From NCBI GenBank assembly GCA_021234155.1, contig JAJEKV010000030.1, forward strand, positions 12,770,718-12,834,717: a stretch of DNA of 64,000 nt. The letters run 5' to 3'. Under the pieces are notes generated by a model. It was not told where the DNA came from, did not search any database, and saw only the letters and a list, made by a program, of their open reading frames with translations. This document shows, piece after piece, positions 1-13,584 of the stretch. This DNA is from Isoetes taiwanensis (lineage: Eukaryota; Streptophyta; Lycopodiopsida; Isoetales; Isoetaceae). The first letter of the stretch is position 1; each line of letters opens with the position of its first letter. Both the position numbers and the translations under genes were made by a program.

Positions 1-2508
<2,508 letters not shown>

Positions 2509-4339
2509 TTTATCTTCTTCAACCTTATCATATGAGCAATGTAATATATCTTATACATTTTGTGAAAGCAATTGCTCATCATCCATTTTCACAACTCACA
2601 ATAAGTGCCATGTAATATGTTAGTGAGTAGCACTGGGGCTTCATTTAGTGCTAACACTATTTGCCTCCCTCCAGAGATTTTTTTTTTCAAAAAGGAAAGG
2701 ATCATTCAATAATCTCACAATCACACAACCTGATATCATGCTTGCAGCAGGTTATATTAGTAGGTGCATGCACCTCCTACTAAACTACACTAACCCTTGC
2801 CTATCTTGAAGGCACTATGACAGAGGGGCTGATACATCAGAAAGATGAAGGACCATCATTGAAGCTTTACATACTTGGCAGGAAATGGTCTTGTCTTGAT
2901 AATAAAAACCTACTACAGGGTATGTGTCATTCTAAACCGACTACAGGGTATGCGTCATTCTTTGGCACATAGGCATCCAGCGCAGGTCACTGTTAGCCTC
3001 AGTATTATACGGCTGCACAGCAAAGAAATGATTTAGCTGCTGTGCTTGTACCAACTTTATGTGTTGACAACTAAGTGCGATTGAGTTAACAAAGATCACA
3101 AGTGGCACCCAACGAGCAAGCATTTGGATACTCAGGCCTACTTTGCTAGGGAGCAACTTGAAAACTCCCATCTCACACTTCAGTACTCACTGCAGAACAG
3201 CTCGCAAATGGAATGTCAAAGCCACTTGCTGACTCTACAGTTTAAAAGCGTCTCTTGAGCATTCATCGTTTAAAGCTTAAAGGGGTTTGATTTTCAATTT
3301 TTCTTACTTGTTCTAGGTTAGAGTTCAATTTTAGGAGGAGTGTTAATATGAAACCTCACACTAACCTCTGCACTGATCATTGGATCTTAGCGGTACACGT
3401 CTATCAGCTTTGTTTTGTTCATCTCTTTCTACTCACTTTGTTTTCTTCAGCATTCTATCAGTAGCAGACGCTGCTTTTCATGTCTATAATATGTCATTAG
3501 CAATTTCTATCTCTATCTTGTTCATCTTGTAAGTTCATAATCACGAGCAACCCAAAAATCTGTAACTTTAATCCCTGATGGTTCTTATGATTTGATGTTT
3601 TGGAGTCACTTGAGTAGGAAAGAAAGAAAGGATCAGCATATAGATTATAATAAAGGAAAATGGAAACAGAAAAGAAGGACAAAAACGGGGGTAATATAGT
3701 AAATTTGCAGTGCTGAACACAAACGAACTGTCACATTCCCACCTGCAGTAAAAGGACTCTCACCCCTGCACCAATTGGGAGAACTTGGCCCAATTACTCT
3801 CCCTAAGGAACCATGTTAACGCCCAAATCCATCATTTGTACATGCGTTCTTCCATCCTGACCATCCTGAAATGAGAAACAGAAGAGCTTGCTACCTATTT
3901 TTTAGGCCAACAAACAAAAGAGGAAGTAACTTACTGAGAACTGTTACTGACTCGTGCGGTTATCACAGGTTCGACAACTGGATAGTCTTTCCACATAACC
4001 CTTGCCTTTGTTGTACAGGGATAAAATTAGCCTCTCTATTTTCCAGTTGAAATTTCAAAGAAAGGGGGAAACTTGAATGTACCTCTTTCTTGTCTGACTA
4101 CAGATCCAATCCTTCCAATCCTCTGCATACCTCCATAAGTAGAAATTATGTGTTTCTACTTTAGCTCCTTGGCCCAGGCAATTTATTGGAAATGCTTTTC
4201 CGTGATATACGAATGAAATAATGCATATCTCCTGCCAAGACATGGATGCATAGCCAGATAATGCAAAAAGCAGTTATCAATGGGCCATCTCATGGAATTT
4301 CTATATTAACAATTTCATGCACTAGGCCTACATGGTACA
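2509..4339. other. Intergenic sequence between convergent genes
   Basis: The subtilase ends at 2508 and the minus-strand PPR gene ends near 4417, so this stretch holds the 3' ends of both. It is AT-rich with short homopolymer runs (T-run near 2680). ORFs here are short, lack family motifs and look random. I see no RNA gene or mobile element. Confidence 0.5.
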
Positions 4340-4416
4340 TCAAACATGCCAAAAGAAGATCAGTGAATGATGCTTAATGGGTGATACTTCATTTGGATTT
4401 GCCCCTTCCTCTTTCA
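4340..4416 (-). pseudogene. Decayed last PPR repeat of the neighbouring gene
   Basis: In the frame next to the annotated ORF the minus strand still reads like the rest of a PPR unit (NAIISAYAQH, LALELFEMMKEEG, PNEV), beginning inside the last codons of the ORF. Two stops interrupt it: the usual Trp codon after IVS reads TGA, and a second TGA follows QH. The PPR protein therefore once continued past its present stop and lost its last repeat and anything beyond it (an E/DYW tail is common in this class but is not visible here). Confidence 0.7.
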
Positions 4417-6714
4417 TCATTTCGAAGAGTTCCAGAGCCAAATGTCCTCCTCAATGCTGTGCATACGCAGAGATAATAGCATTTCATGACACAATATTTC
4501 GAGTTTGCCTTTATGAGCCTCATTCAAGCTTCCACACTTTGCATACATGTCAACCAAGGTGCTCCCAATAACAATATTGGAATGAAGTTCGCTTTCAATA
4601 ATGCTGTTATGGATAAACCTGCCATATTCTATTGCCCCTAAGCTGGCGCATGCTTTCAGTGCATTCAGATATGTAACCAGATTTGGTTTTATGCCTTGCT
4701 GTCGCATCTTTTGGAAATCCTCAAGTGCCTGAACACCTTTCCCATGTTGAGCATATCCTCCAATCATTGTCCCCCATGAGACAACATCCGGAAGTTGCAG
4801 CTTCCCAAAAACTTTGGTTGCCTCATCCAAGCTACAACATTGTGCATACATATGAACTAGGGCGTTCAGGATTACATCATTTGGATGGAGATCATTTTCA
4901 ATGGTCTGCTCATGGACTAGCCTACCTCGAATTACATCTCTGGTGTTAGAGCATGCCTTCAATATACTTGAAAAAATAACACTATCTGGCTTTATGCCTT
5001 CCTGCTGCATTTTGTCAAAGTAATCTATGGCTGACGAACCTTCTCCATGCTGGGCATATGCTACTATCATTGCACCCCATGATACTATGTTTCTGTTAGA
5101 AAGCTGGTCAAAGAGTTCAAATGCTTCAGAAAAATGTCCACATTTAGCATACATGTTAATAAGGCTATTTTTAATTACGATGCTCCAGCACAGACCGCTT
5201 TTCATGATTTGCTCATGAATTAACCTGCCATGCTCTATTGCTCCCATGCTGGAGCACGATTTCAAAATGTTCAAAAATGCAACTTCATCGGGCTGAATGC
5301 CTCTCTCTTGCATCTTCTGGAAACATCCTAAGGCAAGGTCACCTTCACCATGCTCATTATATCCTGCAATTAATGCACTCCAAGATATGGCACTTCGATT
5401 GGGCAATTCACGGAAGAAATTGCAAGCCTCCTTCAGACTCCCACATTTAACATACATATCAACCAAAGCATTCCCCACTACACCATCTAATTGTAATCCA
5501 CTTTCAATCAGCATCCCATGGACAACCCGAGCTTGCTCTATTGCTTTCATTCTTGCACAAGCTTTCAGCAAATCAAGGAACAGAACTACATCTGGATCTA
5601 TCCCTTCTTGTTGCATCATATGGAAGAATTCCAGAGCCAGCAAACCCTGCCCTCGCTGGGTGTACCCTGCAATCAAGGAACTCCAAGCTACAATATTTAG
5701 GTCCATGCCTTCTCGCTGCATTTGACTTAAACATTCTAAAGCTTCGCAATGTTTCTCATGTTGTATATACGCTGCAACCATACTGTTCCATGATACTGAA
5801 TCTCTATTTTGTATCCCATCAAAGACTTTACGTGCCGCCTCCAAGCTATCACATTTTGTATACATATCGACCAGAGCATTTCCAATAATGGTATCTGATT
5901 GCAGTTTTCTTTTGACAATCATATTATGAATCTCTTGACCATGCTTAATTGCCCTAGCTTTTGAACATGCTTTCAAGATACTTAAAAATGTCACTTTATC
6001 AGGTTCTAAACCTTCAAGTTGCATTTTCTGAAAATTTTCTAAAGCAAGAATTTCATATCCATTTTCAACATATGCCGTCGCCATTGTGTTCCATACCACA
6101 ATATCTCGATTTGACAGCTCATTAAAAACTTTGTACGATGCCTCCACATTTCCGAACTTTCCATACATGTCTATGAGAAGGCTTCCTAACAAAGCATCCA
6201 ATTGAACACCATCTCTAATAATCTGATCATGGATTATTCTACCCTGCCTAAGAGATTTTGCCATTATGCATGCTTTAAGGATAGCAGCATACACATATCT
6301 ATTAGTCTTTGTTCCTAATAATTGCATTCTATTGTACAAATCAATGGTAACATTCCCCTGTTCCACATTGGCATTTGCCAGAATGATGGCAGCCCATGTA
6401 TATTCTGTAGGCTCTGCAATTTTTTTAAATGCCTGGTTTGCTTCATGCAAGCTTGAATGGTTGGCAAACAATCTGACTAGATGATCGCCTAAAACTCCAA
6501 CTGAATCAAGGGAATTATGGATCATGAGAAATTGCACTTTCCTGCCATGTTCTAAATCCCTTTGCTTAACACACACCTGGAGAAGTTGATAGGCCTGATC
6601 TCTTGCTAAATGTAGCCCCTGATTCTGCATAATCTCCGCCGTTTCAAGTGTATCAGCAAGCAATCTAACCTCACGTAGTTGACATAAATCGTCATCAATC
6701 CTTAACCCATACAA
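4417..6714 (-). CDS. PLS-class pentatricopeptide repeat protein, C-terminally truncated
   Basis: Predicted organellar RNA-binding protein. An open frame of about 765 codons is made almost wholly of roughly 35-residue helical repeats in P-L-S order (about 20 units), with phrases such as GNALVDMYTKCDSL, RDSVSWNSMVAAY and CFQKMQERGIQPDEV recurring every three units. PPR arrays bind RNA one base per repeat and act in mitochondria or plastids in editing, splicing or stabilisation. The ORF opens at a TTG with no ATG between it and an upstream stop (TAG at 6742-6744). The first in-frame ATG is codon 29, just before the repeats, and CTAACAG at the 5' edge could be a splice acceptor, so a short upstream exon with a transit peptide is possible. 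The last about 25 residues (after GSLNEAHK) are out of frame relative to the repeat pattern. It may be a truncated but expressed protein or a young pseudogene. Confidence 0.85.
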   Translation of the reverse strand: MYGLRIDDDLCQLREVRLLADTLETAEIMQNQGLHLARDQAYQLLQVCVKQRDLEHGRKVQFLMIHNSLDSVGVLGDHLVRLFANHSSLHEANQAFKKIAEPTEYTWAAIILANANVEQGNVTIDLYNRMQLLGTKTNRYVYAAILKACIMAKSLRQGRIIHDQIIRDGVQLDALLGSLLIDMYGKFGNVEASYKVFNELSNRDIVVWNTMATAYVENGYEILALENFQKMQLEGLEPDKVTFLSILKACSKARAIKHGQEIHNMIVKRKLQSDTIIGNALVDMYTKCDSLEAARKVFDGIQNRDSVSWNSMVAAYIQHEKHCEALECLSQMQREGMDLNIVAWSSLIAGYTQRGQGLLALEFFHMMQQEGIDPDVVLFLDLLKACARMKAIEQARVVHGMLIESGLQLDGVVGNALVDMYVKCGSLKEACNFFRELPNRSAISWSALIAGYNEHGEGDLALGCFQKMQERGIQPDEVAFLNILKSCSSMGAIEHGRLIHEQIMKSGLCWSIVIKNSLINMYAKCGHFSEAFELFDQLSNRNIVSWGAMIVAYAQHGEGSSAIDYFDKMQQEGIKPDSVIFSSILKACSNTRDVIRGRLVHEQTIENDLHPNDVILNALVHMYAQCCSLDEATKVFGKLQLPDVVSWGTMIGGYAQHGKGVQALEDFQKMRQQGIKPNLVTYLNALKACASLGAIEYGRFIHNSIIESELHSNIVIGSTLVDMYAKCGSLNEAHKGKLEILCHEMLLSLRMHSIEEDIWLWNSSK

Positions 6715-7291
6715 TCTGTTAGTAAAGGAAGGACGAGAGAGCTAACAAATGCTGAAGTAACATACTTGGTTGCATTTTGTGCTATGGAATAAGTGCGCAG
6801 GACAATCTGGTAAAAAGGGAAGCGATCAGGAACTGATAGAGAGTGAAGAAATGGGTGCCTCCCGCAAAAGCGTTTTGTCACATTTGTGAGGAGCATTTGA
6901 ACCACCATAGTTGCCCTATAGCGATAAAACGTGTCTTGACGCATTGATGTGATTGAAATTCCACATAGTGAAGCTATTTCAGTTGTATGCTACTTGTGAA
7001 AAAGAAGATAGACGAGAGAGTGTTTTGTTCGAGACGAAATTGGCCTATGAGATGCACCAGAGATGCATACACAACCCTTTCAGACCACTTTTAGGTGAAG
7101 GATGCAACTTGAGATCATACATAACTTGGTTGAACATGCCAACTAATATAAATGAACTGCTACGAATTTGAAAATCTCTGATAGAGATTAAGAATGGCTT
7201 CTTAATTACGCTTCCCCTCTATGTTGTACGTCTCATAGGTTAGTTGGTCTCCAATGGACTTTAAATATGTCTTCTAATGCTTTTCCTTCGT

Positions 7292-7445
7292 GCATCCTTG
7301 GCTCTCTTCTTACATTTTAGAGGTGCTAGAACAATGTGCACAAATTGCACCCAAGGCAGCAGCTTTACGCATCCTTGGCTCTCTTCTTACATTTTAGAAG
7401 TCCTAGAACAACATGTGCAATTGCATTCAAGGAGAACACTAGTTT
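7292..7445. repeat. Tandem duplication, 77-bp unit, two copies
   Basis: GCATCCTTGGCTCTCTTCTT begins at 7292 and again at 7369, each followed by an almost identical stretch containing ACATTTTAGA and CTAGAACAA. The second copy has small differences. Confidence 0.8.
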
Positions 7446-8570
7446 TCTTCTTTTTTGAAGGACAATAAATTTTACTAGAGATGTTCAAGGATGAATTGAA
7501 TCACTCCAACTCAATGCCAGTCGTATATTATCTTGTTTGAGTTTTTCTAAGTATTTGTACATGATTTTGTACTATAAAGAGATTCTTCATCGTATTTTTA
7601 AGTATTTAGACATTTATATTTGTGCTTTTCTCGTATCTTGCTCGTAGGTTCATGACACTAGTATCCCCAAGTCTATTCTATTTATTCTTCAAGTATCTTC
7701 ATCATGTAGAATCTTTTGGCGAGCAAGGACCTATAGACGAATATGATACAAGGCATAGAGAAGCTCAATGTTGTGCTATCAAGCACAACCCCAAAGAAGA
7801 TTGACGAACAACTTGTTATTAAATATAGTTGGCTAGTTGGCTATCAGTTTTGAATCTAGTTCAAGGTCTTATTCCAATCCTAGATCCAAATGCAGATCCA
7901 TCTTTTGATCCAATTGTGGTTCCAATACCTATTCTGGTTCATGATCATGTAATTGCTATAGAAATGCTCATGTGGTGGCGCCTTCTACTATATGTCCAAC
8001 TCCATGATGGAATTTAGCTTGTGTTTGCATTTGAATTCAAGCCTTGATTCTACATTAGTCCAACTTATGTTTCAATCCCTCTAATCCCTAGTCTTTATAT
8101 CCATTTCTACAATTCAAAATGTTTCTCTAATAGTGCTTCCTCCAGTTTTAGATCATGTTCCAGTTTTCGCTCTAGTTCTTGATTCTACTCCTACTTCCAC
8201 CCATGCTCCTAGTCTACATACTGTAGTGCTAGACCCTCCAATGCTCTCGAGCATTAACTCTTAGTTCACATTTCTTTTTCAGACCTTGCTTCTACACTAG
8301 AACTTGTTGTATGTCTAGATCTCATTCGAGACCAAGATCTTGATATTGATTCGAGTCCAAGTTTGATTCCAATTATTCTGTTTCTAGTTATAGCCCTCTT
8401 GTACATCTAAAATATGCTCTTGCTTGCTCCATTTCCAGCTTTGTATTCGATTCTCACAATTCCTTTTATTATTCCTATCTACTTCTCTATTCCTAGAGCA
8501 TGATAACCTTGACAATATTTCTTATTCACAATAAAATGGTTCCACTCATTTCTTGGTTAGTCATATTTCA

Positions 8571-8610
8571 AGCCCTACAATTAGTGGGTCAGCCCTACAA
8601 TTAGTGGGTC
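8571..8610. repeat. Perfect 20-bp tandem repeat, two copies
   Basis: AGCCCTACAATTAGTGGGTC occurs at 8571-8590 and 8591-8610. A looser repeat of TTAGTCATATTTCAAGCCC surrounds it (from 8557 and from 8620). Confidence 0.85.
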
Positions 8611-9585
8611 TCACCTGAGTTAGTCATATTTCAAGCCCTTACAGTTGGCCATATTCCAAGCCCACCATTAGTGGGGTTTCATCTCAGTTAGTCCCTTGAG
8701 TTAGTGTAACTGGCAATATTCTTTGAGGTCTTAGTAAGTCATACATATTAATTGCAGATGAGTGCTCTCATGCATTTCCAGCCTTTGGATTGGGAACATT
8801 CCAGAGTCTATGCCTCCTCGGGCCATCTTAGCCCTACACCGAAGCGTGAGATAGGGTCAAACGCTTAGGTGGCTCTATTTTTAGGGGTTTGACAACCATT
8901 GCCAACAATTTCAATACACAATAGACTCTGAAATAGAAATAACTTGCTAAACTTAGCATGTTATCCCTTAAAGTTAGGTGCATGCTTTATATAGGAAATG
9001 AAAATATAAGGATTCTATGAATCGTGCAACTTCAGCCACAACAAAGGCTATACTGCTATTTGCAACAGGCCCCTACAATCCTTGATGCATGCTTCCATGT
9101 CCTGTTGCAACACTACAACGCCTACGTTGACTGTTACAGAATTGAATCGCATATTGCTTATGACTGTTCCATACCTGGGAAGATGAGGCCACAATGCAAG
9201 AGCACACCACCTGCAAGTAGAATCAAGACACAGGCTGGGGGATTCGAATCCCCTATGCAAAGCACAAGCAGTCTGCCCGCCCTTAAAGGACAGAGAATTA
9301 TTTCCGATGCACATGCTAATAATGCAAATAAACAAATACATCTCTGTATTTCATTTCTTATTGGCATGCTTATGCATTACCTTTAAACAACAAATTCTAT
9401 GGTGCAAGAATCAGTAAAGATTAGCATAAATGAGACATGCATATTCGTCTGCTCATCCATACCACATCATAATTTGCCTTGTTCCTACTCATAGCATCAT
9501 CACAAATTTCACTCATTTTCATATCCTGCAATTTATATTCTCATAAAAAAAGTGAGGAAAACGCACAACATTCAGACAGAGTTAT

Positions 9586-9651
9586 ATGCCTGGGGCCACC
9601 AGTCACAATGCCTGGGGCCACCAGTCACAATGCCTGGGGCCACCAGTCACA
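9586..9651. repeat. 22-bp tandem repeat, three copies
   Basis: ATGCCTGGGGCCACCAGTCA begins at 9586, 9608 and 9630 with a 22-bp period. It sits at the 5' edge of the LINE fragment that follows. Confidence 0.85.
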
Positions 9652-10400
9652 TCTGTTTAGGGTCTTGGTCGAGCCGGTTCTCCTATAGGGGGCAGAAGTG
9701 TGGGGTCCGGTGATATCCCTCACTACCTGGAATGATCTCGAGCAGGTGCAGAAATCCTTCTTGGCATGAGCCCTTGGGGTAAAGTCCACAGTTCCATACG
9801 AGATCCTACTCTAGGAGATAGGTTTTCTACCCCTTCAACGGGCTGCATTGGAACGCCATATTATTTACTTCCAGAAGGTGGTCGCTATGGGTGATACACG
9901 TTTGCCCAACCTTGCTTTAGCCATAGCAATAGGTCCCCAACGCCTCGAAGCCTGCTGGAAGGACAAGCAAGTTTAGTGGTTCTCACGTTGGGATATACAG
10001 GCAAACAGATGCGTACATGTATGGAGAAAGAATGATCACAATGCAATAAAGCTGTACCTAAATGCTAGTTTCCTTCGCAAGCTCTGGGATGCAGATGCTT
10101 TGACACACGTTAAGATGGCATACTATCAGCAGCAAGTCAATCCTACGCTCACGAGAGACCCACACCAGTACTTATACACCCATTTTCCCCATGAAGAAGC
10201 GCATACTCATAGCTTCCATTCGCACGGGTGCACATCGTCTCCGCATTGAGATAGGGTGTTGGACTCGAAAGGCACGGGAGGATAAGATTTGTCAGTGTTG
10301 CCACCAGGGCGCCATTGAAGATGAATGTCATGCCCTCTAGATCTGCCCAGCCTTTGCCCATATCCGAGCGCGGTATGTTCGGGGCTCGCAAGACATAAAC
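9640..10400 (+). pseudogene. Degenerate LINE reverse transcriptase, C-terminal fragment
   Basis: Joined over several stops and frame changes, the plus strand reads as the end of a non-LTR retrotransposon ORF2: LVEPVLLYGAEVWGPV, then LEQVQKSFLA and VPYEILL, and near the end HRLRIEIGCW followed by KICQCCHQGAIEDECHAL and ICPAF. The last part matches the Cys/His cluster that closes many LINE ORF2 proteins. Many nonsense codons show it is an old 5'-truncated copy. It is not closely similar to LINE H in this window. Confidence 0.75.
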
Positions 10401-10717
10401 TACTCAATTTTTTTAGGGGGGGGTGAGGGTGACAATTTTTAAGTCATGCCACATTGGCACTTGGCAGCATCCGATTGAATATATAACGCACAAATTACCA
10501 GCCAACAGTAGTTAAAGCAAGTAACCATCCATGCCATTGACTAAGACTAAATACTTGAGGCATATTTTGGCATATCCACAAAATATCTCAATTATCATTG
10601 CAATTGTGACATTCCAGTACTTTATATGCAGTTCATTATAATACGTCCCCGTAAATCATTATAGTTATCCTTCCTATATAAAGCAGTGCCGTATTTCTGT
10701 TCTCACCTATTTTCTTC

Positions 10718-11153
10718 CTTGAAAATTACCACAACATGACACGTGTGTGGACTCATTCATTGCGGGCATTTATGGTGGACAGTCATAAAACCTATATAAT
10801 AATTTTTTTTGTTCTCAAATATTTTCTCCCTTCAAAATTACTTGGACGAGACACGTATACATGCTTATTTATTAGGGAGGATTTCGTGACGTCGACATCT
10901 CATTTATTACAGAAGATTTTGAGATGCCGACCTTTAGGTATTAAATGAAGCCGATGGACTGGTTTATTGCAGAAGATTTACACGCCTTGAAAATTACCAC
11001 AACATGACACGTGTGTAGACTCATTCATTGCGGGCATTTATGGTGGACAATCATGACTTCTATATAATCATTTTTTTATTCTCACTCCCTTCAAAATTAC
11101 TTGGATGAGACATGTATACATGCTTATTTATTAGGGAGGATTTCGTGACGTCG
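10718..11153. repeat. 268-bp tandem repeat; second copy split by element A
   Basis: The segment starting CTTGAAAATTACCACAACAT at 10718 is repeated from 10986 (period 268 bp). The second copy breaks off at 11153, where element A begins, and resumes at 45700 (ACATCTCATTTATTAC, ending near 45790). The intact first copy shows the empty-site sequence GTGACGTCGACATCTC at about 10888-10903. Confidence 0.88.
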
Positions 11154-11941
11154 TGTGACGCACCTAGGGAGTGGATGGACAAGTCAACGTTTTGAGTCTT
11201 AACCATAGATTAGAAATAATAAATCATAGAAAAGAATAGCAATGGTTGGGGAAACAAGTTGAATACGGTATTTATACTATGGTACCGTAGATATTTAAAG
11301 GAAATAGAGGGAATATCCGAATTGAAATAGCAGAGATAAGAATAAGGAAGATAATTTGGACTTGAAATAGGAAGATTTCCTATTAATTGAAAAGGGGAGG
11401 ATATTTCTCCAACTTTAGGATTGCAATATTATAAAAGAAAAACGTCTTTTGTGGATCGAAATTTCTAAAAAGCTTCTGCTTGCGCCATCAAGCATTGCTA
11501 TAGAAGAGGAAAATCGGAACTGATGGGTTAACTGGAGCCAAAGATCCATGGAAATCTGTGATGGCTTGGCCGTCGTAGTTTATTTGCTTGTTTTAGTTGT
11601 AAAATGAAGCCGGCTCTGCTTTTGCTTCTCATCCAATCATCTTGCTATCTAAATCGTGTCTAGTATTGGTTACAATGTTTAGAACCCCAGAGTCGATTGC
11701 TGAGGCCAGCCAGAAGGAGATGTTTTGTTTTTCCTGTGCTTTTAAATCGCTGCCAAAGCCAGCAAACCCACAGAACCTAATATTCTGTGTAGGCTTCAAC
11801 CGGAGTTTATTCATGATTCATGACACCCCCAATGTTTCTAAGTAATATTTTGTTACTATTATCTTTATTTTAATATGAACGTTATCGATGGCTTCAAAGT
11901 TTTGTTTGATTTCAAGTGTTTAACGCTCTAGGAGCGTTTCA
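11154..11941 (+). repeat. Element A, first LTR
   Basis: Begins TGTGACGCACC and ends GAGCGTTTCA, 788 bp, preceded by TSD CGTCG and followed three bases later by the primer-binding site. It is nearly identical to the third LTR at 44906-45694. Confidence 0.92.
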
Positions 11942-11944
11942 TTT

Positions 11945-11957
11945 TGGTATCAGAGCC
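11945..11957 (+). promoter_or_regulatory. Primer-binding site of element A, first copy (tRNA-iMet)
   Basis: TGGTATCAGAGCC just after the LTR is complementary to the 3' end of plant initiator tRNA-Met. The same site follows the middle LTR at 43177. Confidence 0.9.
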
Positions 11958-12001
11958 TATGTTCCCGATCGCTAACCATTGTTGGTTATTGGGCCAGACA
12001 A

Positions 12002-12334
12002 TTGGAGATTATCGATATTCCAAGTGACAGCGAGGAAAAGGAGGTCATCAACATACCCAGTGATGAGGAAGAGGGTTCCGAAGTATCCAGTCCCGAGCCA
12101 GAGAAGAAACCCTTAGGAATAAGTTCTCCATATTCTAGCTACGTCAACCAAGTTTGGAGCCCTAGGACAATGAAAATTGTCAAAGCCTACCTAAGGCTTC
12201 GGAATGGGAGAACTAGGAAAACCCGAAGGCAAGCCCAAATAGCATTCTTTGAGCACCATAGATCTTTTGAACCTCCTGAAAGGATAGAAGTTTGCCTGCA
12301 TGGATCACGTGTGTACTCTCTTGAGAATGAATAA
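12002..12334 (+). CDS. Small acidic ORF of element A with two SIM-like motifs, copy 1
   Basis: About 110 codons, present in both internal regions of element A with few changes, which suggests it was once coding. It opens EIIDIPSDSEE and EVINIPSDEEE; a hydrophobic I/V core followed by Ser and acidic residues is the layout of SUMO-interacting motifs. The C-terminal half is basic (LRLRNGRTRKTRRQAQ). No ATG precedes these motifs: the frame is open back to a stop in the LTR (11921-11923) and the first in-frame ATG is well inside (MKIVKAYL). It may use a non-AUG start, be spliced, or be the N-terminal part of Gag. It stops about 120 bp before the gag ATG. No known family recognised. Confidence 0.5.
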   Translation: MEIIDIPSDSEEKEVINIPSDEEEGSEVSSPEPEKKPLGISSPYSSYVNQVWSPRTMKIVKAYLRLRNGRTRKTRRQAQIAFFEHHRSFEPPERIEVCLHGSRVYSLENE

Positions 12335-12453
12335 AAAAATATATGTTTTACTTGTGTTTCTTGGCTTAGCACTTAACTGAATGTTAAAGATTGGAACTTG
12401 GATTGTCTTTGTTAGAACTCTAACGAACTTGTTAAAGTGGATTATAGAATAAC

Positions 12454-13340
12454 ATGGAGGGAGGAGATGACAACACTGCAGTACAAATGCTAGGTCAAAT
12501 ACTGCAAGGAGTGCAGCAACAGTTGGGTTTACTCCAGAATCAGAAGCCTATTGCAAAGGATCGAGTAGCGGATGAGATTAGCAAGATACTTCGCAATGTC
12601 AAGCAAGAAAGGTTTACGCGAAAGGATGTTACGGGCGATGATGCAGATGCATGGCTCCGTGGCGTAAAATTCTATTTTAGCGTAAAGAAGACGCCTGAGA
12701 AGCAGAAAGCTATTATTGCGGATTTGTTACTCACCAGCTTTTATAAGAAGATCCATAAGCTTACCTTCGGAGATATTGACTGGGATGTGTTCCGAAAAGC
12801 ACTTGCCTATGGGATACAGATTGGTGAAGATGCATGATTTCTTGAATTTGATGTAAACAAAATCAGTTGAAGACTATACAGTTAAGTTTCAGCAATTGCA
12901 GCCTTATGGACCTCCGTTCAATCCAGAACAGTTAGCTGATAAGTATATAAAGGGTTTGAAGCCAGAGTTGTATGTTTTAATTGGAGGTGTTACATATTCT
13001 AGTTTGGGTGAAGCAATTAGGGCTGCTAAATATAAGGAAGAAGTACTGGAGACAGCACGAAAGAAGCGTACAAATGATGACTTAGGTTGGAATCAGTTTG
13101 ACAATCGTCGACAAAGAGTTGAGGATATTTTGACATTGAAAAGTATCAATACAGACAATGCCAATCTGAAGCAGAAAAGTTAAGGGAGAAGTTATTTCGA
13201 CAACGTAAGTGCTTTCATTGCCACCAAGTGGGTCATCAAAGGAGAGATTGTCCCCAGAAGTTACAAGAACATCGGATCGCTTATGGCATATCCAATCTGC
13301 GGGGTGGAAGTACTCCAGAGTATAGAATCCATCTGTAGGC
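12454..13340 (+). pseudogene. Element A Gag, copy 1 (broken)
   Basis: Starts MEGGDDNTAVQMLGQILQG. The gag core is visible as DDADAWLRGVKFYF and KQKAIIADLLLTSF, then (frame change) FNPEQLADKYIKGLKPELY and a zinc knuckle FHCHQVGHQRRDCPQ near 13220. Compared with copy 2 it lacks about 21 bp around 12741 (AKIWWDD), about 15 bp near 12800 and about 80 bp near 13317, and it has a stop near 12835. Gag packages the element RNA; with no pol this element would depend on a relative. Each copy has deletions the other lacks. Confidence 0.85.
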
Positions 13341-13584
13341 CCAAACTAGTGTGATTCGTGTTCCAGTTAAGTTTGAGAATCTTCCATTCAGTTCTTGATT
13401 AAGGATGTAGTATGATACAGACCAGAATCTACACTTGGAAGTTAACAATATTATGGAGGTTGTTTGCCATAGCAAAGTGGAGTATTTGTAAGCGCAAAAC
13501 TTACCAGAGGAAAGTATAACAGTGTGAACTTGACTATGGGTTCTTTCCATGAGGACATGGGTAAATTTTTAGTGCGGGAGAAAA

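Larger units (their letters stand above)
6745..9585. other. Non-coding intergenic sequence with small repeats
   Basis: AT-rich sequence upstream of the PPR gene. From about 7850 to 8480 it is a monotonous mix of short motifs around GATTC, TTCTAGTT and CCTAT that gives proline- and leucine-rich readings with many stops. I see no conserved protein. Two short tandem duplications inside it are listed separately. Confidence 0.45.

Noticed and set aside
7829-8017. Pro/Asp-rich short ORF (PILDPNADPSFDP)
   Set aside because: Sits in monotonous low-complexity sequence with no conserved start and no continuation.
9586-9651. CRISPR-like or satellite array from three 22-bp repeats
   Set aside because: Only three direct units with no spacers, in a plant context; a simple tandem duplication.
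11642-11845. Small ORF in element A LTR (repeated at 45396)
   Set aside because: Present only because the LTR is repeated; the middle LTR copy has changes that break it.
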